The translations under genes were made by a program, and so were the position numbers. From the NCBI RefSeq assembly GCF_000633935.1, contig NZ_KK214998.1, positions 1,006,010 to 1,070,009 of the forward strand: a stretch of DNA of 64,000 nucleotides, given 5' to 3'. The stretch comes from Ectothiorhodospira haloalkaliphila ATCC 51935. GTDB taxonomy: Bacteria > Pseudomonadota > Gammaproteobacteria > Ectothiorhodospirales > Ectothiorhodospiraceae. Of the stretch, positions 17,029-25,591 are shown piece after piece (within the stretch, counting starts at the first letter, position 1; every line of letters starts with the position of its first letter). The notes below the pieces were generated by a model. The model was not told where the DNA came from and made no database searches. It saw nothing but the letters and a program-made list of their open reading frames with translations.

Positions 17029-18480
17029 ATGAGATCATTAAAGCATCAAGCAGTACTTGCCGCCCTCCTCACTGGCGGCTTCCTGACCAATACAGCCCAC
17101 TCCGGGGACTCCAGCTCTGCGCTGATCGACAAACTGATCGAGCGCGGCGTTCTTACCGAGCAAGATGCCCGCGAATTGCGTGACGACACCTTGCAAAAGG
17201 AACGGCGCGCGGCAGAGGATCGTTACCCGGGGCTCGAGTATGAACCGACCCTGCCGCTGAGAGCAGTGAACGATCGTATCCAGGCCAGGAAATTCCGCGT
17301 GGAGAGTCAGGATGGCACGAATCGTTTCGGCTTGCGTGGCCGCCTGATGATCGATACCGAATTCGCGGATTGGGACAAGAATCTGAACGCCGCATCCTCG
17401 CAAACGGACCGGCAGGATTTCGATGGGGCCCTCCCGGAGCGAGGTACATACCTTCGTCGGGCGCGCCTTGGAGCCATTGGTGTTTATGATGACACCTGGG
17501 AGTGGCAGCTGGAAGTTGATTTTCGGGACAGTGATGTCAGGTTCGCGAATGCCTACCTCGCCTACCTGACCGACCACGGGCGGCTGGCAGTTGGCAATTT
17601 CAAGGAACCCTTCTCGCTGGAGAGCTCCACCAGTTCGCGCCGACTGACTTTCATGGAACGCGCCACGCCAGTCGATGCCTACCGCCCCAGCCGCAATATT
17701 GGCTTGATGTACGAGACCCTGGTTCCGAATTACTATCTGGCAGCGGGTGTCTTCGGCGGCGAGGGCACGGATCGTGATCGCGACGTGGAAGAAGGCTACG
17801 CACTGGCCTTGCGTGGCTCCTTCGCACCCTACATGTCTGATGACACCTTTTCTCACCTGGGGCTGTCGTACAACTATCGGCGCAACTCCAAAGACTTCGA
17901 TGACGAGGATGGCGACATCTATGAGGACGTGCGCTTGCGTTCACGCGAAGGGGCGCGAGCAATCGATATTCGCCTGATCGGCCGCAACGACATCGAAGGG
18001 GTGGAAGACTTCAGCCGATATGCACTGGAAGCCGCATGGGGCCATGGTCCCTTCTCGCTTCAGGGCGAGTATCTGCGTGTCGACCTGAACCTTGACCCTG
18101 ACAAAGGGGATGTTCGCACCGACAAGAGCCGTCTCACGCTGGATGGCTACTATGTGCAGGCCAGCTATTTCCTCACCGGCGAACACCGCAACTATCGTGC
18201 CTTCAGCGGTGACTTTGGTGCCGTGCGCCCGAACTCGACGTTTGGCCGCGGCGGCACCGGTGCCTGGGAGCTGGCCGCACGGTTTGCGCACGCGGATTCC
18301 TCGGAGCACTCCCGTCCGGGCCGAGGCAACAAAATGGATCACTACACTCTCGGTCTGAACTGGTACCCGAACGAAGACATGGTGTTCAAGCTGAACTATA
18401 TGTACTTCGACTATGAAGGTCGCGGCGGCAAGTCGGACGGCAACCAGGTCCTGGCTGCCCGCGCTCAGTTCGAGTTCTGA
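17029..18480 (+). CDS. Phosphate/pyrophosphate-selective porin, OprO/OprP family
   Basis: Outer-membrane porin of 483 residues. A signal peptide ends near residue 25. It is followed by a short coiled-coil (SALIDKLIERGVLTEQDARE, 30-49) typical of trimerising N-termini in this family. The remainder is a beta-barrel: GLRGRLMIDTEF starts it, NFKEPFSLESSTSSRRLTFM is the characteristic OprP-like segment, and QFEF closes it. It is preceded by GAAAGAGAGAG and by a Pho box, which fits anion uptake under phosphate limitation. It may feed the upstream ABC importer. Confidence 0.87.
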   Translation: MRSLKHQAVLAALLTGGFLTNTAHSGDSSSALIDKLIERGVLTEQDARELRDDTLQKERRAAEDRYPGLEYEPTLPLRAVNDRIQARKFRVESQDGTNRFGLRGRLMIDTEFADWDKNLNAASSQTDRQDFDGALPERGTYLRRARLGAIGVYDDTWEWQLEVDFRDSDVRFANAYLAYLTDHGRLAVGNFKEPFSLESSTSSRRLTFMERATPVDAYRPSRNIGLMYETLVPNYYLAAGVFGGEGTDRDRDVEEGYALALRGSFAPYMSDDTFSHLGLSYNYRRNSKDFDDEDGDIYEDVRLRSREGARAIDIRLIGRNDIEGVEDFSRYALEAAWGHGPFSLQGEYLRVDLNLDPDKGDVRTDKSRLTLDGYYVQASYFLTGEHRNYRAFSGDFGAVRPNSTFGRGGTGAWELAARFAHADSSEHSRPGRGNKMDHYTLGLNWYPNEDMVFKLNYMYFDYEGRGGKSDGNQVLAARAQFEF

Positions 18481-18607
18481 TCGGCAAGCCATCCAGGCGC
18501 ATGCACAGGGACGTGCCCTCTTCTGGCCACGCTGTGGCGATGCGAATTCGCGGTGAATGAGCCCATTTGTGGGTCCAAGTGCCCAGCAAGACTGATGCCC
18601 CCCGCAT

Positions 18608-19600
18608 CTACTGGTCTTTCAGGAATCCCAGCACATCTTCCAGCACCCGATCCCGGATGCGATCCTCCTCCATGAGCAGCTCATGGCGGGCACCGGGATA
18701 ACGGATCAGGGTGCATCGGGACAGCAGGTCGCAAAATGACGGGTGTCGTTCTGCCACCACCAGCCGGTCGGCGGGGGCGGAGAGCAACAGCACTGGCTGA
18801 TGGATGGTATCGGCGGCCTTGCGCTTGATGAGACGCCGGGAACGCAAGGCCTGATCCAGCCATCCCCAGGTGACGCCGCCGAGCGCCAGTTCGGGTTGTT
18901 CCCGGAAGTGATCATGGTGAACCGACCAGCGCGCCAGGCTGCCGGTGACCGGATTGCCGGCAAACCGATGTCTTTTGGGATCGTACGGTCCCTGTCCCAG
19001 CGCGTACCACTCCCCCAGACCAAGGTACACCGCCAGGCGCGCGATGCGCTCGGCCAGCCAGACGGGATAGGGCCCCGTGTTGGGCAGTAGCATGGGCGCC
19101 GAGAGGATGAGTGCATCCACAGCACCTGCATCGCCATCCACCAACGCTCGCAACGCCAGGTGGGCACCCAGGGAATGGGCCAGGATGACCCGGGGCCCGG
19201 GGTCCTGGTGTGTCTGATCCGCCATCCAGTGCAGCAGATCGGCGGCAGCCACGCCAAAATCGTCATGATGAGCGCGATGCGGGTCCGCCAGGGGGCGCTC
19301 GGAGAGGCCCTGGCCGCGCCATTCAAGAAGTCGAACCCGCCAACCCTGCAGGGCCGCCCAGTGGGCGAGTTCGTCGTACTTTTCAGCAAACTCCTGGTAT
19401 CCCGGGAGCAGTATCAGGGTACCCAGGCTCTGCCCGTCCGGGTGCCAGACGGCCTCGCGCAGCGTCGTGCCGTCGGGGGCGGTCCAGCGTTCAGTCTCCA
19501 TGGACAGGGCCGATGACCATGGCAGGCTGCAAACCCCGGCGATCAGGGCAATGCCCGCCAGATGCCCCAGTCCTGAGTCAAGAAGCCAGGGACGCCGCAT
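18608..19600 (-). CDS. Alpha/beta hydrolase, lysophospholipase/monoacylglycerol lipase-like
   Basis: Serine hydrolase of 330 residues of the PldB/S33 class. The first 34 residues are hydrophobic and could be a signal peptide or membrane anchor. AHSLGAH (141-147) holds the nucleophile Ser143, LSAPADRLV the catalytic Asp and PGARHELLM the His. WRGQGLSERP fits lysophospholipases. It diverges from the AI-2E gene. It may recycle lysolipids or glycerides during lipid turnover, but the substrate is not shown. Confidence 0.75.
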   Translation of the reverse strand: MRRPWLLDSGLGHLAGIALIAGVCSLPWSSALSMETERWTAPDGTTLREAVWHPDGQSLGTLILLPGYQEFAEKYDELAHWAALQGWRVRLLEWRGQGLSERPLADPHRAHHDDFGVAAADLLHWMADQTHQDPGPRVILAHSLGAHLALRALVDGDAGAVDALILSAPMLLPNTGPYPVWLAERIARLAVYLGLGEWYALGQGPYDPKRHRFAGNPVTGSLARWSVHHDHFREQPELALGGVTWGWLDQALRSRRLIKRKAADTIHQPVLLLSAPADRLVVAERHPSFCDLLSRCTLIRYPGARHELLMEEDRIRDRVLEDVLGFLKDQ

Positions 19601-19639
19601 CCCGGACCCCGGTCATGAGACAGGGCACACACCCCTGCC

Positions 19640-19695
19640 ATGTCATCGCATCGTCATCGGGATGTCGTCGAGCCAACATGCGGTCGTGGCACCCT
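19640..19695 (+). promoter_or_regulatory. PhoB-type promoter of the AI-2E/nucleotidase operon
   Basis: ATGTCAT, TCGTCAT, ATGTCGT and CCAACAT start at 19640, 19651, 19662 and 19673, each 11 bp apart. CACCCT (19690-19695) lies 10 nt beyond as a poor -10. It lies 43 bp before the AI-2E start codon. Confidence 0.65.
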
Positions 19696-19737
19696 CGGAT
19701 GATCGCGCCACCCCGGCGGGACGCTTGATACAGGCTC

Positions 19738-20889
19738 ATGTTCACTCTCCTTCGGGAATGGTATTCCCGGCATTTTTCCAACCCTCAGGTCTTCGTGCTG
19801 GCGGCCTTTCTGGTGATGGGGCTCGTCGTCCTGGTGCTGGCCGGGCAGTTGCTTGCCCCCCTGCTCGCCGCAGTGATCATCGCCTATCTGCTCGAGTGGG
19901 CCGTGCACGCCCTGGAGCAACGGGGCCTGCCCCGGCTCCTGGCGGTCACCCTGTGCTTCGTGCTGTTCCTCGGCGTCATGCTGGGTGTGGTGCTGGTGGT
20001 CGTCCCCATCCTCATGCAGCAAATCGGGCAGCTGGTCAGAGAGTTGCCCAGGATGATCCTGGAAGGCCAGCGTATGCTGCTGCAGTTACCAGAAAATTAC
20101 CCCCACATGGTGACCGAGGATCAGGTGCGGGAGGTGATGGGTGCACTGCGGGCGCAATCCATCGTTCTTGGCCAAAGGGTGTTGAACCTCACGCTCATGT
20201 CGGCCATGCAGATGATGAACCTGCTGGTGTACCTGATCATCGTGCCACTGATGGTATTTTTCCTGCTCAAGGACAAGGCGCTGATACTGGCATGGTTCGC
20301 GAGCTTTCTGCCACGGGACAGCGGTCTCGTCCAGGTGGTCTGGCAGGAGGTCCATGTAAGGATCTCCAGCTACGTGCGGGGCAAGTTCATTGAAATCGTC
20401 ATTGTCTGGGGCGTGACCTATCTGGTGTTCTGGATGCTGGGCCTCAATTACGCCCTGCTGATCTCCCTGTTGGTGGGCCTTTCCGTGCTGATTCCACTGG
20501 TGGGGGCCATCGCCGTCACCTTGCCGGTGGCGCTGGTCGCCTATTTTCAGTGGGGGTTCAGCGCCCCCTTCATCCACGTGATGCTGGCCTATACCGTCAT
20601 CCAGATGCTGGATGGCAATGTGCTGGTGCCGCTGCTGTTCTCGGAGATGATGAACCTGCATCCCCTGGCCATCATCGTCGCGGTCATCATCTTCGGAGGT
20701 CTCTGGGGGCTGTGGGGCGTCTTCTTCGCCATCCCCCTCGCCACCCTGGTGAATGCCGTGATTCGCGCCTGGCCGAGTGAGAGTTTCATGGAGAGCCACC
20801 AGCATCATCCTGATCATGTCACTCCGCCTTCATGCCAGGCAAACGCAGATGTCACCTGCACAGCCCAGACTGCGAATTTCGATCAATAA
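19738..20889 (+). CDS. AI-2E family transporter (PerM-like)
   Basis: Integral membrane protein of 383 residues with about eight membrane segments. LLAAVIIAYLLEWAVHALEQ near the N-terminus and the C-terminal GLSVLIPLVGAIAVTLPVAL and LEPLLFSE-like region (NVLVPLLFSEMMNLHPL) are diagnostic. Members export varied substrates or act as Na+/H+ antiporters. The start at ATG 19738 lacks a strong ribosome site. It is 15 bp upstream of the 5'-nucleotidase gene under one Pho box, so it may handle a product of nucleotide breakdown. Confidence 0.85.
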   Translation: MFTLLREWYSRHFSNPQVFVLAAFLVMGLVVLVLAGQLLAPLLAAVIIAYLLEWAVHALEQRGLPRLLAVTLCFVLFLGVMLGVVLVVVPILMQQIGQLVRELPRMILEGQRMLLQLPENYPHMVTEDQVREVMGALRAQSIVLGQRVLNLTLMSAMQMMNLLVYLIIVPLMVFFLLKDKALILAWFASFLPRDSGLVQVVWQEVHVRISSYVRGKFIEIVIVWGVTYLVFWMLGLNYALLISLLVGLSVLIPLVGAIAVTLPVALVAYFQWGFSAPFIHVMLAYTVIQMLDGNVLVPLLFSEMMNLHPLAIIVAVIIFGGLWGLWGVFFAIPLATLVNAVIRAWPSESFMESHQHHPDHVTPPSCQANADVTCTAQTANFDQ

Positions 20890-20904
20890 GCCAGGAGTAA
20901 GGAA

Positions 20905-22938
20905 ATGCAAGCAAAGGCCTTTCAAGCTGGTGGTGCCGCTATTCTGGCATTAGCGCTGCTCGCCGGATGCGACAGTGATTCCACCAGCACATCGGACGAA
21001 ACGTTCCAGCTGCAGTTGCTGCACTTTGCGGATGTGGATGGGGGCGGTACGGCGGCCATGTTCAACGTGGACGAGTTTTCGGCCCTGGTGGATCATTTCC
21101 GATCCCAGGATCCCGAGCGCACGATCCTGCTCAGCTCTGGCGATAACTACATCCCGGGCCCCATCTTCGAGGCCAGCACGGATGCCCGTATGGCAGATGT
21201 GGTGGGCGAGCCTGGGCAGGGACGTGGCGAGATCGTGATTCAGAATCGGCTGGGGGTTCAGGTCACCGCCGTTGGAAATCATGATCTCGACACCGGACCC
21301 GCCGGCTTTGCCGGCATCATCTCGCCCGACGGCGACTACCCCGGGGCCATCTGGCCGTACATTTCGGTGAACATCGATTTCATGGCGGATTCGAATACGG
21401 CCCCCTTGGTACAGGACCCGCGCCAGGAGGCCAGCAACCTGCCACCTGGTTCACTGGCCCGAAGCGTCGTGATCACGGTGGATGGTGAGCGCGTCGGCGT
21501 TGTAGGTGCCGTGACCCCGACTCTGCCTGCGATCACATCTGTCGGAAACCTGACCCTTTCACCCGCTGATTTCGTGGAGAATGAAGCGGGGTTCGATGCA
21601 CTTGCTGCCGTGATCCAGGAAGAGGTGGATGCACTGACCGCAGAGGGGGTCGACAAGATCATCCTCGCCGCACACATGCAGCGCATCAACGTGGAAAGAA
21701 ACCTGGCCACACGCCTGCGAGACGTGGACATCATCGTTGCCGGTGGATCCAACACGCTTCTGGCGGACAGCAACGACCTGCTCCGAGAGGGAGACAGCAA
21801 GGGGGGTGATTACCCTGAGATCTACGAAAGCGCCAGCGGTGAACCTGTTCTGCTGGTCAACACGGATGCGGACTACAAATATCTGGGTCGTCTGGTGGTG
21901 GAATTCGATTCGGATGGAGTGATCCTCACTGACAAGTTGGATCCCGCCGAGAACGGCGCCTGGGCGGCCACGCCCACGATGGTGGAACAACTCAAGGCCG
22001 AACCGATCCCGGAAGTTGTGGAGGTTGCTGAAGTCATCCGCCAGATCCTTGGCGAACTCGATGGCACTGCCTATGGCATCACCGAGGTTTTCCTGGAAGG
22101 ACGACGCGCCGAGGTGCGCAGCCGCGAGACCAACCTGGGCAATCTGACGGCGGATGCCAACCTGTGGTACGCACAGCAAATGGATACCAATAACCCGCCC
22201 TTGGTCTCGGTGAAGAACGGGGGCGGTATCCGCGCGCCCATCGGCATCGTCAGTGTTCCGCCGGGTGAAGAGGATGCGGTGGCGTTGCTGCCCCCGGCGG
22301 CCAACGACTTCGGCAAACCCGAAGGCGGCATCTCGCAGCTGGACATCCAGACCTCCCTGGCCTTCAACAACGGTCTTGCCCTGGTGGACATGACGGCGGC
22401 TGAATTACGCGACCTGCTGGAGGAACTGGTCAAGGGCAACTTCGGGCACACCGCAGGTCTGCGCGTTGAGTTTGATCGATCCTTCGAAGCTCGCTCCGAT
22501 GGCGACAGCAATCAAGGCGCTGTCACCGACGGGCAACAAGTCCGGGAAATGAAGGTCTGCCTGGGGGACTGGAATGCCGGCGCCTGCAGCGGGGGCTGGG
22601 AAACCGTCGTCACAAATGGCGTGACACAGTCAACAGATAGAAGCTACAGGGTCGTCGCACTGGATTTTCTGGCAGCCTGCGCCGCCCCCGCTGGCAGCGA
22701 GTTTGCGAGGCCCAACTGCGGTAGTGGATGGCCATTCAATGGACTGACAGAAGCCAACTTCGCATCCCTGCTCGAAGAACGATTCCAGAACGCCGACCCC
22801 GGTGGTACCGATTTTTCCAGCACCGGGGGCGAACAGGACGCCCTGGCCGAGTACCTTCTGGAGTTCCATTCGGATGCAGACGATGCCTATGACGTGGCAC
22901 CGGATGTCAACGAGCGCTTGATACCGGTCAGCAACTGA
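20905..22938 (+). CDS. Lipoprotein 5'-nucleotidase / metallophosphatase (UshA-like)
   Basis: Two-domain calcineurin phosphatase of 677 residues, anchored by a lipobox (LLAGC, Cys22). SSGDNY and GNHDLD are metal motifs, and ILAAHMQ probably supplies a later ligand. The first motif reads HFADVDGG: the usual DxH is DxD, so His is replaced by Asp45. The C-terminal nucleotidase domain (about 390-620) contains NLTADANLWYA, SVKNGGGIRAP and FNNGLALVDMT. AGGAG precedes the ATG. It probably releases phosphate from nucleotides or other esters outside the cytoplasm under phosphate limitation. A strong terminator follows. Confidence 0.87.
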   Translation: MQAKAFQAGGAAILALALLAGCDSDSTSTSDETFQLQLLHFADVDGGGTAAMFNVDEFSALVDHFRSQDPERTILLSSGDNYIPGPIFEASTDARMADVVGEPGQGRGEIVIQNRLGVQVTAVGNHDLDTGPAGFAGIISPDGDYPGAIWPYISVNIDFMADSNTAPLVQDPRQEASNLPPGSLARSVVITVDGERVGVVGAVTPTLPAITSVGNLTLSPADFVENEAGFDALAAVIQEEVDALTAEGVDKIILAAHMQRINVERNLATRLRDVDIIVAGGSNTLLADSNDLLREGDSKGGDYPEIYESASGEPVLLVNTDADYKYLGRLVVEFDSDGVILTDKLDPAENGAWAATPTMVEQLKAEPIPEVVEVAEVIRQILGELDGTAYGITEVFLEGRRAEVRSRETNLGNLTADANLWYAQQMDTNNPPLVSVKNGGGIRAPIGIVSVPPGEEDAVALLPPAANDFGKPEGGISQLDIQTSLAFNNGLALVDMTAAELRDLLEELVKGNFGHTAGLRVEFDRSFEARSDGDSNQGAVTDGQQVREMKVCLGDWNAGACSGGWETVVTNGVTQSTDRSYRVVALDFLAACAAPAGSEFARPNCGSGWPFNGLTEANFASLLEERFQNADPGGTDFSSTGGEQDALAEYLLEFHSDADDAYDVAPDVNERLIPVSN

Positions 22939-22963
22939 CACCGTCATCTGTGATGCAGCCTGA

Positions 22964-22997
22964 CCCCGCAGGCGAACGACGCCTGCGGGGTTCTTTT
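22964..22997 (+). terminator. Rho-independent terminator after the 5'-nucleotidase gene
   Basis: An 11-bp perfect stem, CCCCGCAGGCG with CGCCTGCGGGG, surrounds the loop AACGA and runs into TTCTTTT. It closes the phosphate-regulated segment. Confidence 0.92.
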
Positions 22998-23051
22998 AAT
23001 CACTCGCGCAGCGGCTCAGGGGAGTCCATAACAACCAAGTATGCTCTCAAT

Positions 23052-23240
23052 ATGGTCCAGCGTAAGGTCACATACCGGCTTTACCCCACGGCTGCCCAGC
23101 TCTCCGCCTTGGAGCACCAACGCTGGGTTCACTGCCTGCTGTGGAACGAAGCACTGGCCGAGCGGCGGCAGGCCTGGAGCGAACGGCAGGCGTCACTGGG
23201 GTTTTCGACTCAGTGCAAGCGACGAATCCACGACATTCAC
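23052..23240 (+). pseudogene. IS200/IS605-type OrfB transposase remnant (N-terminal part)
   Basis: The first ~63 residues resemble the N-terminal helix-turn-helix of TnpB/OrfB: MVQRKVTYRLYPTAAQ and LLWNEALAERRQ are typical. The similarity stops near 23240 and the rest of the gene, including the nuclease motifs, is absent. No matching insertion-sequence end could be defined. The fragment abuts the 3' end of the abrB-type gene on the other strand. Confidence 0.7.
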
Positions 23241-23443
23241 AGCCGTTCTTCTTCTCTGAGAACGGTGGTATCAATTCCTTGCAGAAAGCCTCTCATCGCC
23301 TTCATGGGCTTGAGGGGAATCACCTCGATTCTCCCCTGATATGATGTAATCTGGACTTTCTGGCCAGATACAATTCCCATGGATTCACGAATTTCTTTAG
23401 GAATAACAATCTGGTATTTGGGAGAAACGGTTACTGAAGCCAT
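23237..23443 (-). CDS. AbrB/MazE-type antitoxin, no partner toxin
   Basis: Swapped-hairpin AbrB protein of 68 residues: VTVSPKYQIVIPKEIRESMG (4-23) is the DNA-binding fold, followed by a short C-terminal toxin-binding tail. AGGTGG precedes the ATG. Antitoxins of this form are normally followed by a PIN-domain VapC toxin. Here the next sequence in the gene's direction is the transposase remnant, so the toxin has been lost or displaced. Confidence 0.8.
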   Translation of the reverse strand: MASVTVSPKYQIVIPKEIRESMGIVSGQKVQITSYQGRIEVIPLKPMKAMRGFLQGIDTTVLREEERL

Positions 23444-23728
23444 GAGGCCACCTATCGATAAGCAGTCGGTATTACGATAGCTCTATCGACTCGAACGATC
23501 AAGGCACATAAACCAGCGGGCAATGGTGACGCGACGAAGAAGCGCCGCTTTCGCGTGTCTGCGTCCATGGCGTTGTTGGATATCCCCCCTTCCTCCGCCC
23601 TGCGGCAACTCATTCAACCTTCCCCGCTCATTCTCATGCATTTCCTGCGGGATAAGGTGGATGTTCGCGGTGCTGTACTGACCAGCCGCCCATACAGATA
23701 TCCCACTGTAGCCGCAGGCATCATCGTC

Positions 23729-25591
23729 ATGGACCTGTCACCCATACAAGGTAAGCTACCTTTTCAACTTTCAACGCCCCGAATGCGCATCGGAAAAACA
23801 GTGTCCAGTTGTCAAACGCTCGACCACATCATCGCGGGCGGGCATCTTCATGCCTTGTTTCAACCCATCGTCGACATGAGGGATGGAAAGGTGGCGGGCT
23901 ATGAGGGTTTGATCAGAGGGCCTTCCGACAGCCCCTGGCACGCCCCGCAAAAGCTCCTGGCGGAGGCCCGGCGACAGGGACGACTGTTCGAACTGGATGT
24001 GCTTTGCCGGGAGGTGATCCTCGGGCAGTTTGCGCACCTGGGGCTTGGGGAAAAGTTGTTCCTGAATGTGACGCCCGATGTGTTGCTGGACCGCAAGGCC
24101 ATACACGGGGTGACCCTGCGGTTCCTCAAAGAGGTCGGCATCCCACCGGATCGGGTGGTGATCGAACTCACCGAGCAGGAACCCATCATCGATTATTCCA
24201 TCATGCGCGACGCCGTGCGGCATTACAGGGACATGGGGTTTTCCATCGCCCTGGACGACCTGGGTGCCGGCTACAGCAGCCTGCGGCACTGGTCCGAGTT
24301 ACAGCCCGAGTACGTGAAGATCGACATGCATTTCGTGCAGAACGTCGACCGCGATGACGTCAAGCGGCAGTTTCTGCGCTCCATCAACGAGATTGCCCAC
24401 GGCCTTGGCACCCGGATCATCGCTGAAGGGATCGAGACCGCGGCGGAATACGAGGTCATTCGACATCTGGGCATCCCGCTGGGGCAGGGCTACCATATTG
24501 CCCGGCCCGCGGCCGAGCCCACCCTGGCCGCTGAAAGGCTTCGACACGAGCGATCATGGGACCCGCAGGACTGGTTCCCGGCACCCCGCAATCGGGCCCA
24601 GGAACTGATCCACCCCAATCCGGTGGCCAACCCCAACCAGACGCTGGCGGACACGGTGGCGCAATTCCAGACATCACCGGATCTGCACTGCCTTCCCGTG
24701 GTGGACAGGGGTCGACCTGTCGGCATGGTAAGACGCCATGAGCTGCTCATGCTCTACTCCCAGCGCTTCACCCGCGAACTGCATGATCGCAGTCCGCTGC
24801 GCTATTTCATGCGCGTGGATCCGTTGCTGGTGCCCGCCGATCAGCCCCTGGAAGAGTTGAGCGAGGCCATCTCCGCCCATGGACAGGTGGATCAGGAATT
24901 CGTGATCATTGATCCGCACACCGGCGACTACCTGGGGGTCGGCTGGCTGGTGGAGCTTCTGAAGAAGCTCACCAAGCTTCAGGTGCATTACGCAAGATAT
25001 GCCAATCCGCTCACCCAGCTACCGGGCAATGTGCCCATCAACGAGCACCTGGACCAGCTGCTGGCAACCCACCAGCCCTTCACCGTGGCCTACTGCGACC
25101 TGGACCACTTCAAGCCCTTCAATGATCATTATGGTTACGCCCGTGGCGACCGCGTGATCCGTGCGCTGGGGGACCTGGTGCGCAGGTTGCCCAGGCGGCA
25201 GGGGGATTTTGTGGGGCACGTGGGTGGCGATGACTTCATCCTGGTCTTCAACGGGGAAGGAGAAGGGCACGCCCGGTGCAAATGGCTGCTGGAGGCCTTT
25301 GCCGAGCAGGTGGGGGAGTTCTACGATGCAGGCGACCGGGCAACCGGAGGGGTCACCTTGCTGGATCGACAGGGACGACCTCGCTTCTTTCCTTTGCTGA
25401 GCCTCTCCATCGGGGTGGTACCGGTGGACCCCGGCCTGTTCGAGTCGCACCTGGACATCGCCCAGCGGGCCAGCGAGGTCAAGCGTTGTGCCAAGCAGAA
25501 ACCCGGGAACACCCTGTTCGTTGACCGCCGCCTCGGCAGCGATCAACACGATATCGTGACGGACAAGCCCCCGGTCAGGCGTCTGGGGTGA
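23729..25591 (+). CDS. EAL-CBS-GGDEF cyclic-di-GMP protein
   Basis: Cytoplasmic protein of 620 residues in the order EAL (about 30-265), CBS-like pair (about 290-410), GGDEF (about 430-600). The phosphodiesterase motifs are YEGLIRG, NVTPDVLLD, IELTEQEP, DDLGAGYSS, KIDM and EGIET, so it may be active despite EGL for EAL. The cyclase motif is GGDDF, preceded at the right spacing by RQGD, an RxxD inhibitory site. Start ATG 23729 is tentative; ATG 23783 or upstream codons are possible. It converges on the siaABCD-like operon with a 17-bp overlap, and its CBS region resembles that of the SiaA-like phosphatase. Confidence 0.85.
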   Translation: MDLSPIQGKLPFQLSTPRMRIGKTVSSCQTLDHIIAGGHLHALFQPIVDMRDGKVAGYEGLIRGPSDSPWHAPQKLLAEARRQGRLFELDVLCREVILGQFAHLGLGEKLFLNVTPDVLLDRKAIHGVTLRFLKEVGIPPDRVVIELTEQEPIIDYSIMRDAVRHYRDMGFSIALDDLGAGYSSLRHWSELQPEYVKIDMHFVQNVDRDDVKRQFLRSINEIAHGLGTRIIAEGIETAAEYEVIRHLGIPLGQGYHIARPAAEPTLAAERLRHERSWDPQDWFPAPRNRAQELIHPNPVANPNQTLADTVAQFQTSPDLHCLPVVDRGRPVGMVRRHELLMLYSQRFTRELHDRSPLRYFMRVDPLLVPADQPLEELSEAISAHGQVDQEFVIIDPHTGDYLGVGWLVELLKKLTKLQVHYARYANPLTQLPGNVPINEHLDQLLATHQPFTVAYCDLDHFKPFNDHYGYARGDRVIRALGDLVRRLPRRQGDFVGHVGGDDFILVFNGEGEGHARCKWLLEAFAEQVGEFYDAGDRATGGVTLLDRQGRPRFFPLLSLSIGVVPVDPGLFESHLDIAQRASEVKRCAKQKPGNTLFVDRRLGSDQHDIVTDKPPVRRLG

